Assembly: GCA_900770835.1 (NCBI GenBank)
Contig: CAAGLQ010000286.1
Span: 1 to 64,000 of the forward strand
DNA from: an uncultured Parabacteroides sp.
GTDB lineage: Bacteria > Bacteroidota > Bacteroidia > Bacteroidales > Tannerellaceae
DNA length: 64,000 nucleotides
Direction of reading: 5' to 3'
Each line of letters opens with the position of its first letter. The stretch's first letter is position 1. Under the pieces are notes generated by a model. That model worked only from the letters and a program-made list of their open reading frames with translations, was not told where the DNA came from and did not search any database. This document shows, in pieces, positions 45,802 through 55,277 of this stretch. The position numbers were made by a program, and so were the translations under genes.

Positions 45802-46524
45802 ATGCTATTTGTGTTCGCAAATCAAAAGGGCGGGGTGGGCAAGAGTACGCTCGCACTGCTATTCGCCAATTTTTTGGGTGTGCATGGACATGCTTGTCGA
45901 ATGCTCGACTGCGATAGGCAGATGAGTATCCTCAATAAGTATGCGGTGGACCTGCAACGGTCAAATATCCCGTTTGATCCTTCCTATGTCCATTATCCGA
46001 ATCAGCAGCTGCCCAAGAATCCGAACAGCTTGTTTACTATCCAGCGCTTAGATATGAGTCGCTTGCTCAACATCACCAAACATCAGATCAGCATGGGGAA
46101 TCTCCAGATGGAGGATCCCTATTATGACTGTACTCTGTTTGATATGCCGGGTGGGCTCAATATGGATACGATGCAGCCCATTTTCCAGGTGGCCGATGCG
46201 ATTATCACACCGACCTGTTTTACGGACTTTGATAGTGATTCAACGCATCAATTCGTTAAAGCGTTGAATAAGATCAACTGTAGGGCTAAGAAGTTCATCG
46301 TTCCGAACCAGATTAGCTCGATCGTCAATTATGCGAAGCGTCCTGAGGAGGAGGTGTTCTATATCAATAACCATTTTATCTTGACTCCTGATATTCCTAA
46401 GACCGTCAACCTGACGCGCGGCTTGAATACGATGGAGATGTCTCCCTTGATTTTTGGAATGGTACGTGTGACTTTTGAGTTTATCCTAAGCACTCTTAAA
46501 TTTCCATTAAAACGCTTAAATTGA
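45802..46524 (+). CDS. traA: TraA, ParA-family ATPase, 240 aa
   Basis: First gene of the transfer operon. ATG 45802 (MLFVFANQKGGVGKST) is used; the longer upstream frame is unlikely coding. The deviant Walker A NQKGGVGKST is at residues 7-16, the family's D-x-D is in MLDCDRQ, and the DMPGG block provides Walker B. It matches the ParA-like TraA at the head of CTnDOT-type tra operons, thought to help partition or position the element or transfer complex. The ParB partner is not obvious; TraB-type proteins follow it. Confidence 0.85.
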   Translation: MLFVFANQKGGVGKSTLALLFANFLGVHGHACRMLDCDRQMSILNKYAVDLQRSNIPFDPSYVHYPNQQLPKNPNSLFTIQRLDMSRLLNITKHQISMGNLQMEDPYYDCTLFDMPGGLNMDTMQPIFQVADAIITPTCFTDFDSDSTHQFVKALNKINCRAKKFIVPNQISSIVNYAKRPEEEVFYINNHFILTPDIPKTVNLTRGLNTMEMSPLIFGMVRVTFEFILSTLKFPLKRLN

Positions 46525-46577
46525 CGGTGTGCCTATGATGGGCCAAAAATGGTTTACTAAATACAATTAGATTTGCT

Positions 46578-47057
46578 ATGAAGAAAGTAAAGTTATCATA
46601 CGGTGAGATGCTACAGATGGCTGCTGATCAAGACATTGATCCTACCGAACTGATGAAGAATCAGGAGGCTGGGGACAAGTCGGCACCTGTGCAGGTTGAG
46701 CCGCAAAAGGAGGTGACACCGTCACCTGTTGTTCAAGTGCCCATCCCGCAGGAAGAGACGATTAAGCAGCCAACGGAACCGAAAGGTAAGCCTAAGGCGA
46801 AGTCGGGGACGTCGATGGATATCGATTCCGCTATGATTGCGAAGATTAAACAGGTGGTCGCTGATTTTGATCTTGAAGGACAGACAACATCGAAGTTTTC
46901 CGACTATACCTGTTGCCGTATTCCATGGAAACAGTATCTGAGGATCAGCCATCTTCGTACTGCGTCAAGAGTGAGCCAATATGCCCTGCTGGGGGCCATT
47001 ATCGAGCGGTTCTTGTCGGAAATGGAGGCAGAGATTGAAATAGAAAAAAACGAGTGA
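46578..47057 (+). CDS. traB: TraB-like (DUF3408-type) protein, 159 aa
   Basis: Small protein directly after traA. The N-terminal half is Pro/Glu/Lys-rich and disordered-looking (PQKEVTPSPVVQVPIPQEET). The C-terminal part (TCCRIPWKQYLRISHLRTAS, then RVSQYALLGAIIERFLSEME) fits the short helical DUF3408 domain of Bacteroides conjugation TraB proteins. Position and length agree with that assignment. It may be the DNA-binding partner of the ParA-like TraA. The next gene begins 3 bp after its stop. Confidence 0.7.
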   Translation: MKKVKLSYGEMLQMAADQDIDPTELMKNQEAGDKSAPVQVEPQKEVTPSPVVQVPIPQEETIKQPTEPKGKPKAKSGTSMDIDSAMIAKIKQVVADFDLEGQTTSKFSDYTCCRIPWKQYLRISHLRTASRVSQYALLGAIIERFLSEMEAEIEIEKNE

Positions 47058-47060
47058 TAA

Positions 47061-47417
47061 ATGAAACTTCTATTTTGGATATTAGGCGGTTATGTCATTT
47101 ATTATCTGTGTCTCTTTATATGGGATGCGATTAAGAATGGCGTGGGAGAGTCTGATGAGGAAGAATCCCAGATCATTGAGGTGTCTGATATGGTCGTGGG
47201 GGAGAAATTCAAACCGAAGCAGATGGAACTGTCGAAAGAGGTACGGGATAAGTACCTTCAGGCGGATGACTCCAAGCAGACGAAACAGGATAATGCGGAT
47301 AAGCTGAGTCGTGTCTGTGGAGCGATGTTCGTCCAGGGGTATGAGGTGGAGAGTTACGACAAGGAGTTTGTGCGTGCTTCCACGGCCCACTTTGATTCAA
47401 CAATTAGAAGTGTTTAA
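47061..47417 (+). CDS. Small membrane-anchored tra-operon protein, 118 aa
   Basis: A single N-terminal hydrophobic segment (LLFWILGGYVIYYLCLFIW, residues 3-21) is followed by a soluble, charged domain of ~95 residues (MVVGEKFKPKQMELSKEVRD). It sits where CTnDOT-type operons carry traC or traD and probably plays that role, but sequence similarity is not strong enough for a symbol. It lies 3 bp after traB and is translationally coupled. A structured 200-bp gap separates it from traE. Confidence 0.6.
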   Translation: MKLLFWILGGYVIYYLCLFIWDAIKNGVGESDEEESQIIEVSDMVVGEKFKPKQMELSKEVRDKYLQADDSKQTKQDNADKLSRVCGAMFVQGYEVESYDKEFVRASTAHFDSTIRSV

Positions 47418-47449
47418 TATGACTTGAATTTTTACCAAACCAAACGGAC

Positions 47450-47548
47450 ACCGAGCTTGCTCGGTTTTAACTATGGATCAATTACCAAGACCTGACTATT
47501 TAGCTCTCATCCGGTACGCGGTACCGTCGGCCGGAAGGGAGCGTTTTT
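47450..47548 (+). terminator. Two hairpins between traC/D position and traE
   Basis: First: ACCGAG-CTTG-CTCGGT (47450-47465) followed by TTT. Second: an imperfect long stem from GCTC (47503) to GAGC (47542), enclosing CGGTAC-GCG-GTACCG and followed by TTTTT. The pair looks like attenuator or terminator structures that could set the level of the traE-N transcript separately from traA-B. Confidence 0.5.
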
Positions 47549-47629
47549 AAATAAAGGCCAATGGGTAATGATCATGAGATTGAGAATGATAAAAATAGAA
47601 ATATTGTATAATCACTAAAACCGAAGGTT

Positions 47630-47968
47630 ATGAAAATTGGTATTTTAAAAACAAAGTTTTTGTTGACGTTAGCCACCTCGTTGATTAGTATCTGTGCGTT
47701 TGCTCAGGGCGAAGCCACTCAGGGTAGTAATGGATTTGTAACGGCTATTACTACTGCTAATAGTGAAATCTCTAATGTATTTAGTGTATTAGCTGATTTG
47801 ATGTTGGCTGTAGGTGGTATCGTGGGTGTTGTGGGTGCGATTCGTATTTACATCAAGTGGAACAATGGTGATCAGGATGTGACCAAAGCGATTGTCGGCT
47901 GGGGTGGCGCTTGCTTATTCTTGTTGTTGTCGGGCGGTGTTATCTCTGCGGTATTCAATATCCGATAA
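47630..47968 (+). CDS. traE: TraE (DUF4134), 112 aa
   Basis: Small membrane protein. Signal-like N-terminus (FLLTLATSLISICAFAQG, probable cleavage after A-Q), then two transmembrane segments (about residues 50-72 and 90-108). It matches the DUF4134 TraE family of Bacteroidetes conjugative transposons, regarded as VirB2-like, that is, the pilus subunit or channel component. The length is typical. Confidence 0.85.
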   Translation: MKIGILKTKFLLTLATSLISICAFAQGEATQGSNGFVTAITTANSEISNVFSVLADLMLAVGGIVGVVGAIRIYIKWNNGDQDVTKAIVGWGGACLFLLLSGGVISAVFNIR

Positions 47969-47990
47969 GCAATAGAAAAACTGTTTAGAA

Positions 47991-48281
47991 ATGAGCCAGT
48001 CGTACAAGCTATATAGGGGGTTGCAAAAACCCCTTGTTTTCAAAGGCCTTAAAGGTAGGTATATCTTTATTGGGGCGGGAGCCGGTATCGGCTCGCTGTT
48101 TGTGGCTATTCTTTGCTCGACGATGATTGGCTTGGCGGCTGGCGGTATCGCGATTTTTATTTGTGCGGGCCTGAGCTTCTTCTTTATCATGCGGGCTCAG
48201 GCGAAAGGATTACATGATAAATCAGTGGGGGCCGGGTTGTACATCATTCGGAAGGTGGTACAAGGTCGGCTCGACGTTTAA
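47991..48281 (+). CDS. traF: TraF (DUF4133), 96 aa
   Basis: Small inner-membrane protein with two hydrophobic segments (YIFIGAGAGIGSLFVAILCS and IGLAAGGIAIFICAGLSFFF). N-terminal KLYRGLQKPLVFKGLKGRYI is the family's signature. It corresponds to TraF/DUF4133, a VirB3-like partner of the TraG ATPase, and sits between traE and traG as in CTnDOT. Confidence 0.85.
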   Translation: MSQSYKLYRGLQKPLVFKGLKGRYIFIGAGAGIGSLFVAILCSTMIGLAAGGIAIFICAGLSFFFIMRAQAKGLHDKSVGAGLYIIRKVVQGRLDV

Positions 48282-48297
48282 CTAAGGGTAGCGTTGT

Positions 48298-50988
48298 ATG
48301 AAAGCGAAAGTCTATAAATCTCCTTATCTCTCCATCGAGGAGGATGAACATGGATACGGGGTTGTCTATAATACCCAAGGGGATTATTCTGTTTTTTGTA
48401 AGGTGACGAATCCGATTCTCCGTTGGTCTGGCGACGCATCGGAGTATGAGGATTTGCATGGTTTCTACTCCAGCTTGATCAAGCTGTTTGGGGCGGGCTA
48501 TATCTTGCAGAAACAGGATCTGTTCTTTCGGAAGAAATATACGCACCAGTGTACGAATGACGACTTCTTGGATAATGCTTACTTTGACCTTTTCCAGGGT
48601 CGTGTATATACGGAAACGGAGACCTACCTGATCCTGACTCGTGAGGCGAAGAAGGGTTTCTATACGTATGATAAGGATGCTTGGCAGGAGTTTCACGAGA
48701 ACGTGGTGCGTATGCAGCAACTGTTCGATACCCGTGGCTATCGGTTGAAACTACTGAATGCCGATGAGTGCAAACGCTATTTGCTCCAATACTTCACGGC
48801 ATCCTTTGGTTCTGAGGCGATCGCTATTGATAACTTCAAGGCGACACGCCGCAAGTTTTACATCGGCGATCGTGAGGTTAGGGTGATGTCTTTGGTGGAC
48901 ATCGATGTGGTGGATCTACCCGGTGCGGTGGGACCATCCCGTACAGAGGAGATGGGCGAGTTTACCTTTCCGGTCGATCTGTTTAGCTTCTTGCCGGATG
49001 TGCCGGAGGTGGATACGCTGATCTATAACCAGATTATCCAGATCCCAGACCAGATGGCGGTACAGGGGCGTCTGATGTCTAAGTTCAAACGGCATCAGTC
49101 GGTGCCTGACGCGGCTAACTACACCTGCATGGAGGATATCGAAGCGATGCTGGCGGACATGGCTCGGGATGGCAAGATGGCAGTGCAGACCCATTTTGGG
49201 TTTACCTTGGTGGGCACCGGGGATCTGGATAAGGCTGTGAACTTCCTGACGGGGCAGTTGAATAGCCGCTGTGGTATCTATCCCTCCAAACAGTGCTACA
49301 ACCAGTTCCCATTGTTTGAGGCCTGTATGCCGGGTAACGCCAATCGGATCAAGGATTACGATTGGTTCTTAGTGCCGGCGGAGGCGGCTGTTTGCTTTCT
49401 CTATAAAGAGACCCGGCAGCAGGACGAGAATTCAACCTTCCAAACCTGGTTCTGTGACCGTCAAGGGGTGCCCTTGGCGATCGACCCGTTCTATGCGATC
49501 ATCGCCTCACAGCGCTGTCGCAACGCGAATAAGTTTGTGCTGGGTCCCTCCGGGTCCGGCAAATCTTTCTTCGTCAACGAGTATGTGCGGCAGATCTATC
49601 GCAATGGGGTCGAGGTGGTATTGGTGGATACGGGTCATTCCTATTCGGGATTGTGTGAGTATCTGGGTGGTCGCTATATCACCTATTCCGAGACTAGCCC
49701 GATTACCATGAATCCTTTCCGTATCAATAGGGAAGAATATAATGAGGAGAAACGGGAGTTCTTGAAGTCGCTGATTACCCTGCTTTGGAAGGGGGCTAAT
49801 GGTCAGTTGACACAGGTGGAGGATACGTTGATCTCTAACACGGTCAATGTGTATTATAAAGAGTATTTTGCCAAACTGACGAAGGTGGAGAAGGCGCGCA
49901 AGCTGCGCGCCGAAGGGGCTTCATTGGAGGAGTTGGAAGGGGAACCCTTCCCTTTGTCCTCGATTCCGGAGGACTTTGGTCCCTCTTACTTGTCGTTTAA
50001 CTCCTTCTATGAGTTTTCGGTTCCCTTCATGAATAACCAGATCCAAGAGTCGAACATCGCTCGGTATGCGGAGATGGAGTCCTATGAGTTTGTCTTGAAC
50101 AAATTCTATAAGGGTGGTGACTATGAGCGTACCTTAAACGATGATATGGATAAGTCATTGTTCGATGAGAAGCTGATCATCTTTGAGGTGGATGCGATCA
50201 AGGATCATAAGATTTTGTTCTCGATCGTGACGCTGATCATCATGGATTTGTTTATCCAGAAGATGCGTCTGAAGAAGGGAGGCAAGTCGCTGATTATCGA
50301 GGAGGCCTGGAAGGCGATCGCTTCGCCGACCATGGCGGTTTACTTGGTTTATCTTTATAAGACAGTGCGTAAGTTCAATGGCGAAGCGATCGTGGTAACG
50401 CAGGAGCTGAAGGACTTGATTGGGAATGATATTGTCAAGAATTCCATTGTGGCGAACTCCGATACGGTGATCTTGCTGGACCAGGGGGAGAATAAGAAGA
50501 ACTTTGGGGAGGTGCGACAGATCTTGGGTATCTCGCCGACGGAGGAGGCCAAGATTTTCTCTATCAACCAGATGAAGAATACCAAAGGCCGTCGTAAATT
50601 CAGTGAGGTGTATATCCGACGGGGCGCTATGGGCGAGGTGTATGGAACCGAGGTGTCTGCTGCACAATATTATACCTATACGACTACCCGTATCGAGAAA
50701 GATGCGGTGCGGAAATTTCATGACGCTTACGAAAAGGTTGAAGAGGGTTTCAAGCAGGACTGGATGCGGATCAAGTCGGGTGGGGAATCGGATAGTGATC
50801 CTAAAGTGTATCGTCAGTGGAATGCGGTGTGGAAACAACATATCGATCTGTATCGGATCTCGCTGTCAGCTTATATCAACGAGCAACAGAACTCGGGCAT
50901 GAGTGATCTGCTTTTCGCGGAGAAGGTGGGTTCTCCAAACTATGTGGTACCTATTGATTATTCACCGTATGAGAACCTGGATTTCTAA
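48298..50988 (+). CDS. traG: TraG, VirB4-family conjugation ATPase, 896 aa
   Basis: Main ATPase of the transfer apparatus. Walker A GPSGSGKSF is at residues 416-424 and a Walker B region SLIIEEAWKAI near residues 660-672. The N-terminal ~300 residues are the VirB4-type domain. The C-terminal sequence NMKNTKGRRKF-type block (QMKNTKGRRKFSEVYIRRG) and the length fit TraG of Bacteroidetes elements. It energises substrate transfer and pilus assembly at the inner membrane. The downstream ORF overlaps it by 20 bp, so translation is coupled. Confidence 0.9.
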   Translation: MKAKVYKSPYLSIEEDEHGYGVVYNTQGDYSVFCKVTNPILRWSGDASEYEDLHGFYSSLIKLFGAGYILQKQDLFFRKKYTHQCTNDDFLDNAYFDLFQGRVYTETETYLILTREAKKGFYTYDKDAWQEFHENVVRMQQLFDTRGYRLKLLNADECKRYLLQYFTASFGSEAIAIDNFKATRRKFYIGDREVRVMSLVDIDVVDLPGAVGPSRTEEMGEFTFPVDLFSFLPDVPEVDTLIYNQIIQIPDQMAVQGRLMSKFKRHQSVPDAANYTCMEDIEAMLADMARDGKMAVQTHFGFTLVGTGDLDKAVNFLTGQLNSRCGIYPSKQCYNQFPLFEACMPGNANRIKDYDWFLVPAEAAVCFLYKETRQQDENSTFQTWFCDRQGVPLAIDPFYAIIASQRCRNANKFVLGPSGSGKSFFVNEYVRQIYRNGVEVVLVDTGHSYSGLCEYLGGRYITYSETSPITMNPFRINREEYNEEKREFLKSLITLLWKGANGQLTQVEDTLISNTVNVYYKEYFAKLTKVEKARKLRAEGASLEELEGEPFPLSSIPEDFGPSYLSFNSFYEFSVPFMNNQIQESNIARYAEMESYEFVLNKFYKGGDYERTLNDDMDKSLFDEKLIIFEVDAIKDHKILFSIVTLIIMDLFIQKMRLKKGGKSLIIEEAWKAIASPTMAVYLVYLYKTVRKFNGEAIVVTQELKDLIGNDIVKNSIVANSDTVILLDQGENKKNFGEVRQILGISPTEEAKIFSINQMKNTKGRRKFSEVYIRRGAMGEVYGTEVSAAQYYTYTTTRIEKDAVRKFHDAYEKVEEGFKQDWMRIKSGGESDSDPKVYRQWNAVWKQHIDLYRISLSAYINEQQNSGMSDLLFAEKVGSPNYVVPIDYSPYENLDF

Positions 50989-51784
50989 ATATCTGCTGTT
51001 GCTGCTGGGCGTGTTGCTCCCGTTGGGTGCATCGGCGCAGCTGCATGACCAGCTGACCTCGCCGCAGATCACCAAGGATCTGCCGAAGCTGACGCTTCGT
51101 CTGACTCAGTTGGCGGCGGGTGAGATCGCCGTGACCGAGGCGCAGATCTTCGAGACATCGAGTATCACGGAGTGGGCGATCTACAGTGACTCCCTGAACC
51201 AGGGGTTACGCTCGCTGGCCGGATACGAGGAGGCTGAGGGTGAGAATAGTCAACAGACAGATAGTCTGAATTGGGATCTGTTGGGTGGGGACGAGGCATC
51301 ATCCGAGCAGAAGCATAAGAACAAAAGGGTGCGAAAGACGGCCCTGGAGTGGTACTGGCTGGCTCATGGACTGATTTCAGAGATCTCGGACCTGGTACGT
51401 TTGTATTTAGACTTTGTGGATCGCATGGAGGATAAGGATTATGCGTTTGGCGCGCTGCAGGATGAGACGGTGGCGGTATTCTACGAGGAGGGTAAGAATG
51501 CGTTGCATATCTTTCAGAATACGTATGAGATGATCAAACAGGATACCATGGAGGTGCGGACGATGTCCGCACAGCAGTGTTTCACACTAGGGAAACAGCT
51601 GTCGAATGAGACCAACCGAATCAATCGACGGTTGAAATATCAGATGCTTAGGGTGCAACGGTTCGATAGGACGAAGGTGCCGAATCAGGTACTGAATGGT
51701 ATCGGTAAACGGTTGACTGAAGGACAACATCAGCAGGGGACCAAATCGACGTTTGACCCGGCTGAATTCAATAAACAATGGTAA
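50969..51784 (+). CDS. Exported tra-operon protein, 271 aa
   Basis: ATG 50969 inside the end of traG is chosen because it gives a good signal peptide (YLLLLLGVLLPLGASAQ). The rest is helical and periplasmic-looking without cysteines in obvious pairs. Its position after traG matches traH/traI in CTnDOT-type operons, but I cannot recognise the family by sequence. The three consecutive exported proteins here (50969, 51796, 52451) are probably envelope parts of the transfer channel. Confidence 0.6.
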   Translation: MRTWISKYLLLLLGVLLPLGASAQLHDQLTSPQITKDLPKLTLRLTQLAAGEIAVTEAQIFETSSITEWAIYSDSLNQGLRSLAGYEEAEGENSQQTDSLNWDLLGGDEASSEQKHKNKRVRKTALEWYWLAHGLISEISDLVRLYLDFVDRMEDKDYAFGALQDETVAVFYEEGKNALHIFQNTYEMIKQDTMEVRTMSAQQCFTLGKQLSNETNRINRRLKYQMLRVQRFDRTKVPNQVLNGIGKRLTEGQHQQGTKSTFDPAEFNKQW

Positions 51785-51795
51785 AGGTGTAGGCT

Positions 51796-52440
51796 ATGCG
51801 TTGGTGGGGTTTATACATTGTATTCTGTCTCTGCTGCTGCCGCTGGGCAACGGCACAGGTGGTCTTTGTTTGGGATCCCGAGCGTGCGGCCTATACGACG
51901 GCGGCCACCACCGAGGCGGGTCGGCTCTATAAGAAGATTACGGCGGGGAAAGAACAGGTGGTTGAGGATAAGGCGTACTTCGTACGGGATCTACTGATCA
52001 TTAATGCGCTGGAGCAGTGGCTGGATATGAAACAGCGGCAGGCGGTCAACGATACGGATCTGAATCAGCTGAGAGCGTTGTATGACCAGACCAGGCAGAT
52101 GGTCACCGATATGTGGACCGACTATGATCGGATCTTTATCCAGACCAAGGATTCTGTGCGGCAACGGACGGAAATGGCCTTCAACCTTTTCAAAAAGGTG
52201 AGCGATTACAAGGTGGGGCAGATCCATCGGAGGTATGAGAAGTTTATCAGTGATGGCTCCTTCCTGGCCAACAAGCGTGAGCGCTTGGATGTGCTGCAGG
52301 ATTGCTATGACGAGATGCGCCGGGAGCGGGCACGGGTGGCGAGGATGGCAAGCATCCTCTATGCCTTGGCATCCAATCCGAAAGCGTATGCGAAGGATAA
52401 GAATCAGAAGAAGAATCAAAAGAAGGGTTTGACTGAGTAA
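51796..52440 (+). CDS. Exported helical tra-operon protein, 214 aa
   Basis: Signal peptide with an unusual Cys run (YIVFCLCCCRWATAQ). The mature part is almost entirely helical and charged (RRYEKFISDGSFLANKRERL), ending in a Lys/Gln-rich tail (KDKNQKKNQKKG). It could be related to TraI (DUF4141)-type proteins by position and helical character, but this is not secure. It lies 12 bp downstream of the previous gene. Confidence 0.6.
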   Translation: MRWWGLYIVFCLCCCRWATAQVVFVWDPERAAYTTAATTEAGRLYKKITAGKEQVVEDKAYFVRDLLIINALEQWLDMKQRQAVNDTDLNQLRALYDQTRQMVTDMWTDYDRIFIQTKDSVRQRTEMAFNLFKKVSDYKVGQIHRRYEKFISDGSFLANKRERLDVLQDCYDEMRRERARVARMASILYALASNPKAYAKDKNQKKNQKKGLTE

Positions 52441-52450
52441 GGGTTTGGCT

Positions 52451-53341
52451 ATGAGAAAGTGGTTGATCAGTATGGTTATGATAGGTTGCTCCTGCTTGGG
52501 TTTTGGGCAGAAGATAAACCATGACTTCCAAACGAGCACGATCATGTTGGCTCGTTTCGCGGAGACGACGGCCCAACTGGAGGTGATTGCGGCTGAGACG
52601 GCTTCGCAACAGAAAGCGTCACGCCAAGAGCGGCTGAAAGCGGATACCTTGATGGAACAGACGATTAACCGCTTCTTCGATTATGCGCCGGGCATCGTGG
52701 AACGGACGGAGGTTTGGGCGTTGATCGAGGGATTGCTGACCGCTGGCAAAGACATTGCGTTTAAGGATGGCCAGGATACGATCTTAACCAAGAAATTGAA
52801 AGAGATACGGGTGCGTTTTATCTCGCCCGATAAGGCCAAGACGATACCGGGTGATCGGGTTTGGCGGGACTACATGGATTTCTTCAAACAGGCGGAGAAG
52901 GTGCTGACGGGTACCAACCATTTTGGGGGTATCGTAGGGGCCTATGAGCAGATTCAGGGGTTTGCGAGTGGTAACGTGGCGAATATCGGCTCGGCTGTGT
53001 TGAATAAGGTACAACAGAAGGGAACAAAAAAAGAGGATGAAAAGCCTTTGCTGACCTCTGACTATATCAAGGATGCTACGATGCGAAAGGCTTTCTATAC
53101 CGAGGCGGAGAATATCATCCTGCAGGTGGTGCGCATGCATAAGTCTTGGGTGCCATCGGCTGATAAACGTACCTTCTACGACACGAAACGGCAGGAGCTG
53201 ATGGCTTTGGCGGGTAGCGTGCGTAAGGGTTTCTCCCTCGATTATGTCATTGGGAGTGATGCCAAGGGACAATCCAAGTGGCGTGACTTGATTAACGAGG
53301 ATTATGGCAAGTATTTGAATTATGGACGTGAAAAGTATTAA
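52451..53341 (+). CDS. Exported tra-operon protein, 296 aa
   Basis: ATG 52451 gives a signal peptide (MRKWLISMVMIGCSCLGFGQ) with a possible lipobox at IGC or SCL. The mature protein is helical (LEVIAAETASQQKASRQERL) and ends LNEDYGKYLNYG-like. It sits immediately before traJ. TraI-type function is possible by position; no confident family. Confidence 0.6.
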   Translation: MRKWLISMVMIGCSCLGFGQKINHDFQTSTIMLARFAETTAQLEVIAAETASQQKASRQERLKADTLMEQTINRFFDYAPGIVERTEVWALIEGLLTAGKDIAFKDGQDTILTKKLKEIRVRFISPDKAKTIPGDRVWRDYMDFFKQAEKVLTGTNHFGGIVGAYEQIQGFASGNVANIGSAVLNKVQQKGTKKEDEKPLLTSDYIKDATMRKAFYTEAENIILQVVRMHKSWVPSADKRTFYDTKRQELMALAGSVRKGFSLDYVIGSDAKGQSKWRDLINEDYGKYLNYGREKY

Positions 53342-53356
53342 AGGAGGATATACGAT

Positions 53357-54640
53357 ATGATGGAACTGGATGTTTTGCTGATTCTGAAAGGGTTGTTGCT
53401 GCAGCTGTGTGATGGGCTGCTGCAGGTGCCCTTGGATTTGATTTCCCACGCGACGGGCGGGCTGGATTTTTTAGTCTCCTCGGATTCGACGGCGCTGAAA
53501 AATGCGGGTGACCAGGTGGGGAAGCTGGTCACGGATTATGATGGGAAATTAGGTGGTTTCCTCTCAGGGAGCAACTTCAAGCTGTTGCTTCAAATGGCTT
53601 TTGACACCAATAAGCCTTATGGGTTGACGGCGAGCTTCGCGAATACGGCACGTATCGTGGGTGGCTTTCTTTGCTTGCTCAGTTTCTCGGGTAAGGCTTA
53701 TAAATATATGACGGGTGAGGAGCAGTGGAAGATACTACCGCTGTTGCGTCCATTTGCGCTGCTCATGGTGATCCTGAATTGGGGTTGGTACTGCAACTTC
53801 TGCCAGTGGCCGGCAAGGCGGTTGTGTTCCTCCAGTTATTCGAATGTGACTTCGATCATGGATACGTATAGCAAAAAGTCCGTACAGCGATGGGCGACGA
53901 TCGATACCTTGACTTGGCGCTTATACGAGAAGGAGAAGCTGACGGGACAGGCGGAGGAGGCCCTGAACGATGATGCGATGATGCAGGCATTGATCAGCTT
54001 CTTCAGTGTCAACAATATGAATGATATCAATGGTATGGCGGTGGCTGGTGCCTCTTGGGCGGTTAAGTCGATCATCTGGTTCTGTACCTTCCTCATAGAA
54101 AAGATAGGTCTGCTATTTCTGCAGTTCTCAGTCATTCTGGTGCTGCTGATGCAGGCGGTGTTCTGTGGCATTCTCTATTGTGTCGGGCCACTGGCGTTTG
54201 GGTTCTCTATATTGGGGATGTGGCAGAACTCCTGGCAGCAGTGGACAACCCGGTATATTACGACCAATTTCTTCGCTTGTTTGTTGTTTGTGGCGATTAC
54301 GGTGTGCTGGACGTTGCTTAACAAGTGTATCGAGAACGAGGGGATCGAATTGGCTAAGTATATCGCGGAGACGGATGATCCGCTGGGTACCTGGGAGACC
54401 TTCTACAACTACATTGGGGATATGGGTTCTACAACGGTGTTGTATATCGCCTGTATCATGGCGGCTTCGGGCGCGGCCATGTATGTGCCGACTTGTGCGA
54501 CTTGGATCATCGAGACGAGTGGCGTGGGTAGCGCGACTACGGGTATCATGAGTGGTGTAGGTGCGGTGACCATGGGTATGACGCGTGTGGCTTCTTACAC
54601 GGGTAGCTTTATCAGTGGGGCGGCCGGTAAGAGTAAATAG
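53357..54640 (+). CDS. traJ: TraJ-like multi-spanning membrane protein, 427 aa
   Basis: Polytopic inner-membrane protein. Hydrophobic segments occur near residues 90-115 (IVGGFLCLLSFSG), 130-150 (LLMVILNWGWYCNF), 235-300 (SIIWFCTFLIEKIGLLFLQF and following), 315-335 (FFACLLFVAITVCWTLL) and 370-395. It fits TraJ, the VirB6/TrbL-like channel component of CTnDOT-type systems, and precedes traK as expected. The sequence is diverged from the standard type. Confidence 0.75.
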   Translation: MMELDVLLILKGLLLQLCDGLLQVPLDLISHATGGLDFLVSSDSTALKNAGDQVGKLVTDYDGKLGGFLSGSNFKLLLQMAFDTNKPYGLTASFANTARIVGGFLCLLSFSGKAYKYMTGEEQWKILPLLRPFALLMVILNWGWYCNFCQWPARRLCSSSYSNVTSIMDTYSKKSVQRWATIDTLTWRLYEKEKLTGQAEEALNDDAMMQALISFFSVNNMNDINGMAVAGASWAVKSIIWFCTFLIEKIGLLFLQFSVILVLLMQAVFCGILYCVGPLAFGFSILGMWQNSWQQWTTRYITTNFFACLLFVAITVCWTLLNKCIENEGIELAKYIAETDDPLGTWETFYNYIGDMGSTTVLYIACIMAASGAAMYVPTCATWIIETSGVGSATTGIMSGVGAVTMGMTRVASYTGSFISGAAGKSK

Positions 54641-54667
54641 GGTGTTTAATTGTAAATCGTTTGTGTG

Positions 54668-55261
54668 ATGTTTATCGAGGATATTGAAAAGAAACAGAAA
54701 CTGGTGTTGGCCGTGTGTATCATCATGGCCATTACCACGGTGATCACCTGTATTGGTAGTATGGTCTATGCGCAGATCGCTATCGCAGACTCTTCCCGAC
54801 GGATCTATGTGCTGGATGCGAACTACAACGCGTTCTCCGCAGTGCAGACTAATCAGGGGTTGACCTTGGAGATGGAGGTCAAGAGTATGGTGGAGAACTT
54901 TCACTCGTTGTTCTACACGCTGGGGCCGGATAATGAGTTTATCCGACGGAACATGGAACGGGCTACGAACTTGTGCGACGAGTCAGCCTATCGGCAGTAT
55001 ATGAATATGCGGGAACGGGGTTTCTACAAGGAGTTGATCCAGAACAATATGCACTCGTGGCTCATGACGGATAATATCACCTTTGATAAGGATGCCATGA
55101 AGTTTCGGTTCGAGGGGACAATCCGGTTTGACCGTATTGGGGGTAGTACTTATTACCGGTTGGTGACGACGGGTAGCATTCAGGTGCAACCGCGTACCGA
55201 GAATAATATCCATGGTCTATTGATCCGGGATTGGGTGATTGAAGAGTACGCCGCAAAGTAA
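54668..55261 (+). CDS. traK: TraK, VirB8-like protein, 197 aa
   Basis: ATG 54668 is preferred over the GTG at 54665. It has one N-terminal transmembrane helix (LVLAVCIIMAITTVITCIGS, about residues 12-33), then a periplasmic domain with the TraK pattern (MVENFHSLFYTLGPDNEFIR; RTENNIHGLLIRDW). It is a VirB8-like bridge between the inner-membrane complex and the outer channel. Confidence 0.85.
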   Translation: MFIEDIEKKQKLVLAVCIIMAITTVITCIGSMVYAQIAIADSSRRIYVLDANYNAFSAVQTNQGLTLEMEVKSMVENFHSLFYTLGPDNEFIRRNMERATNLCDESAYRQYMNMRERGFYKELIQNNMHSWLMTDNITFDKDAMKFRFEGTIRFDRIGGSTYYRLVTTGSIQVQPRTENNIHGLLIRDWVIEEYAAK

Positions 55262-55277
55262 CTGTGGAGGATTGGCT

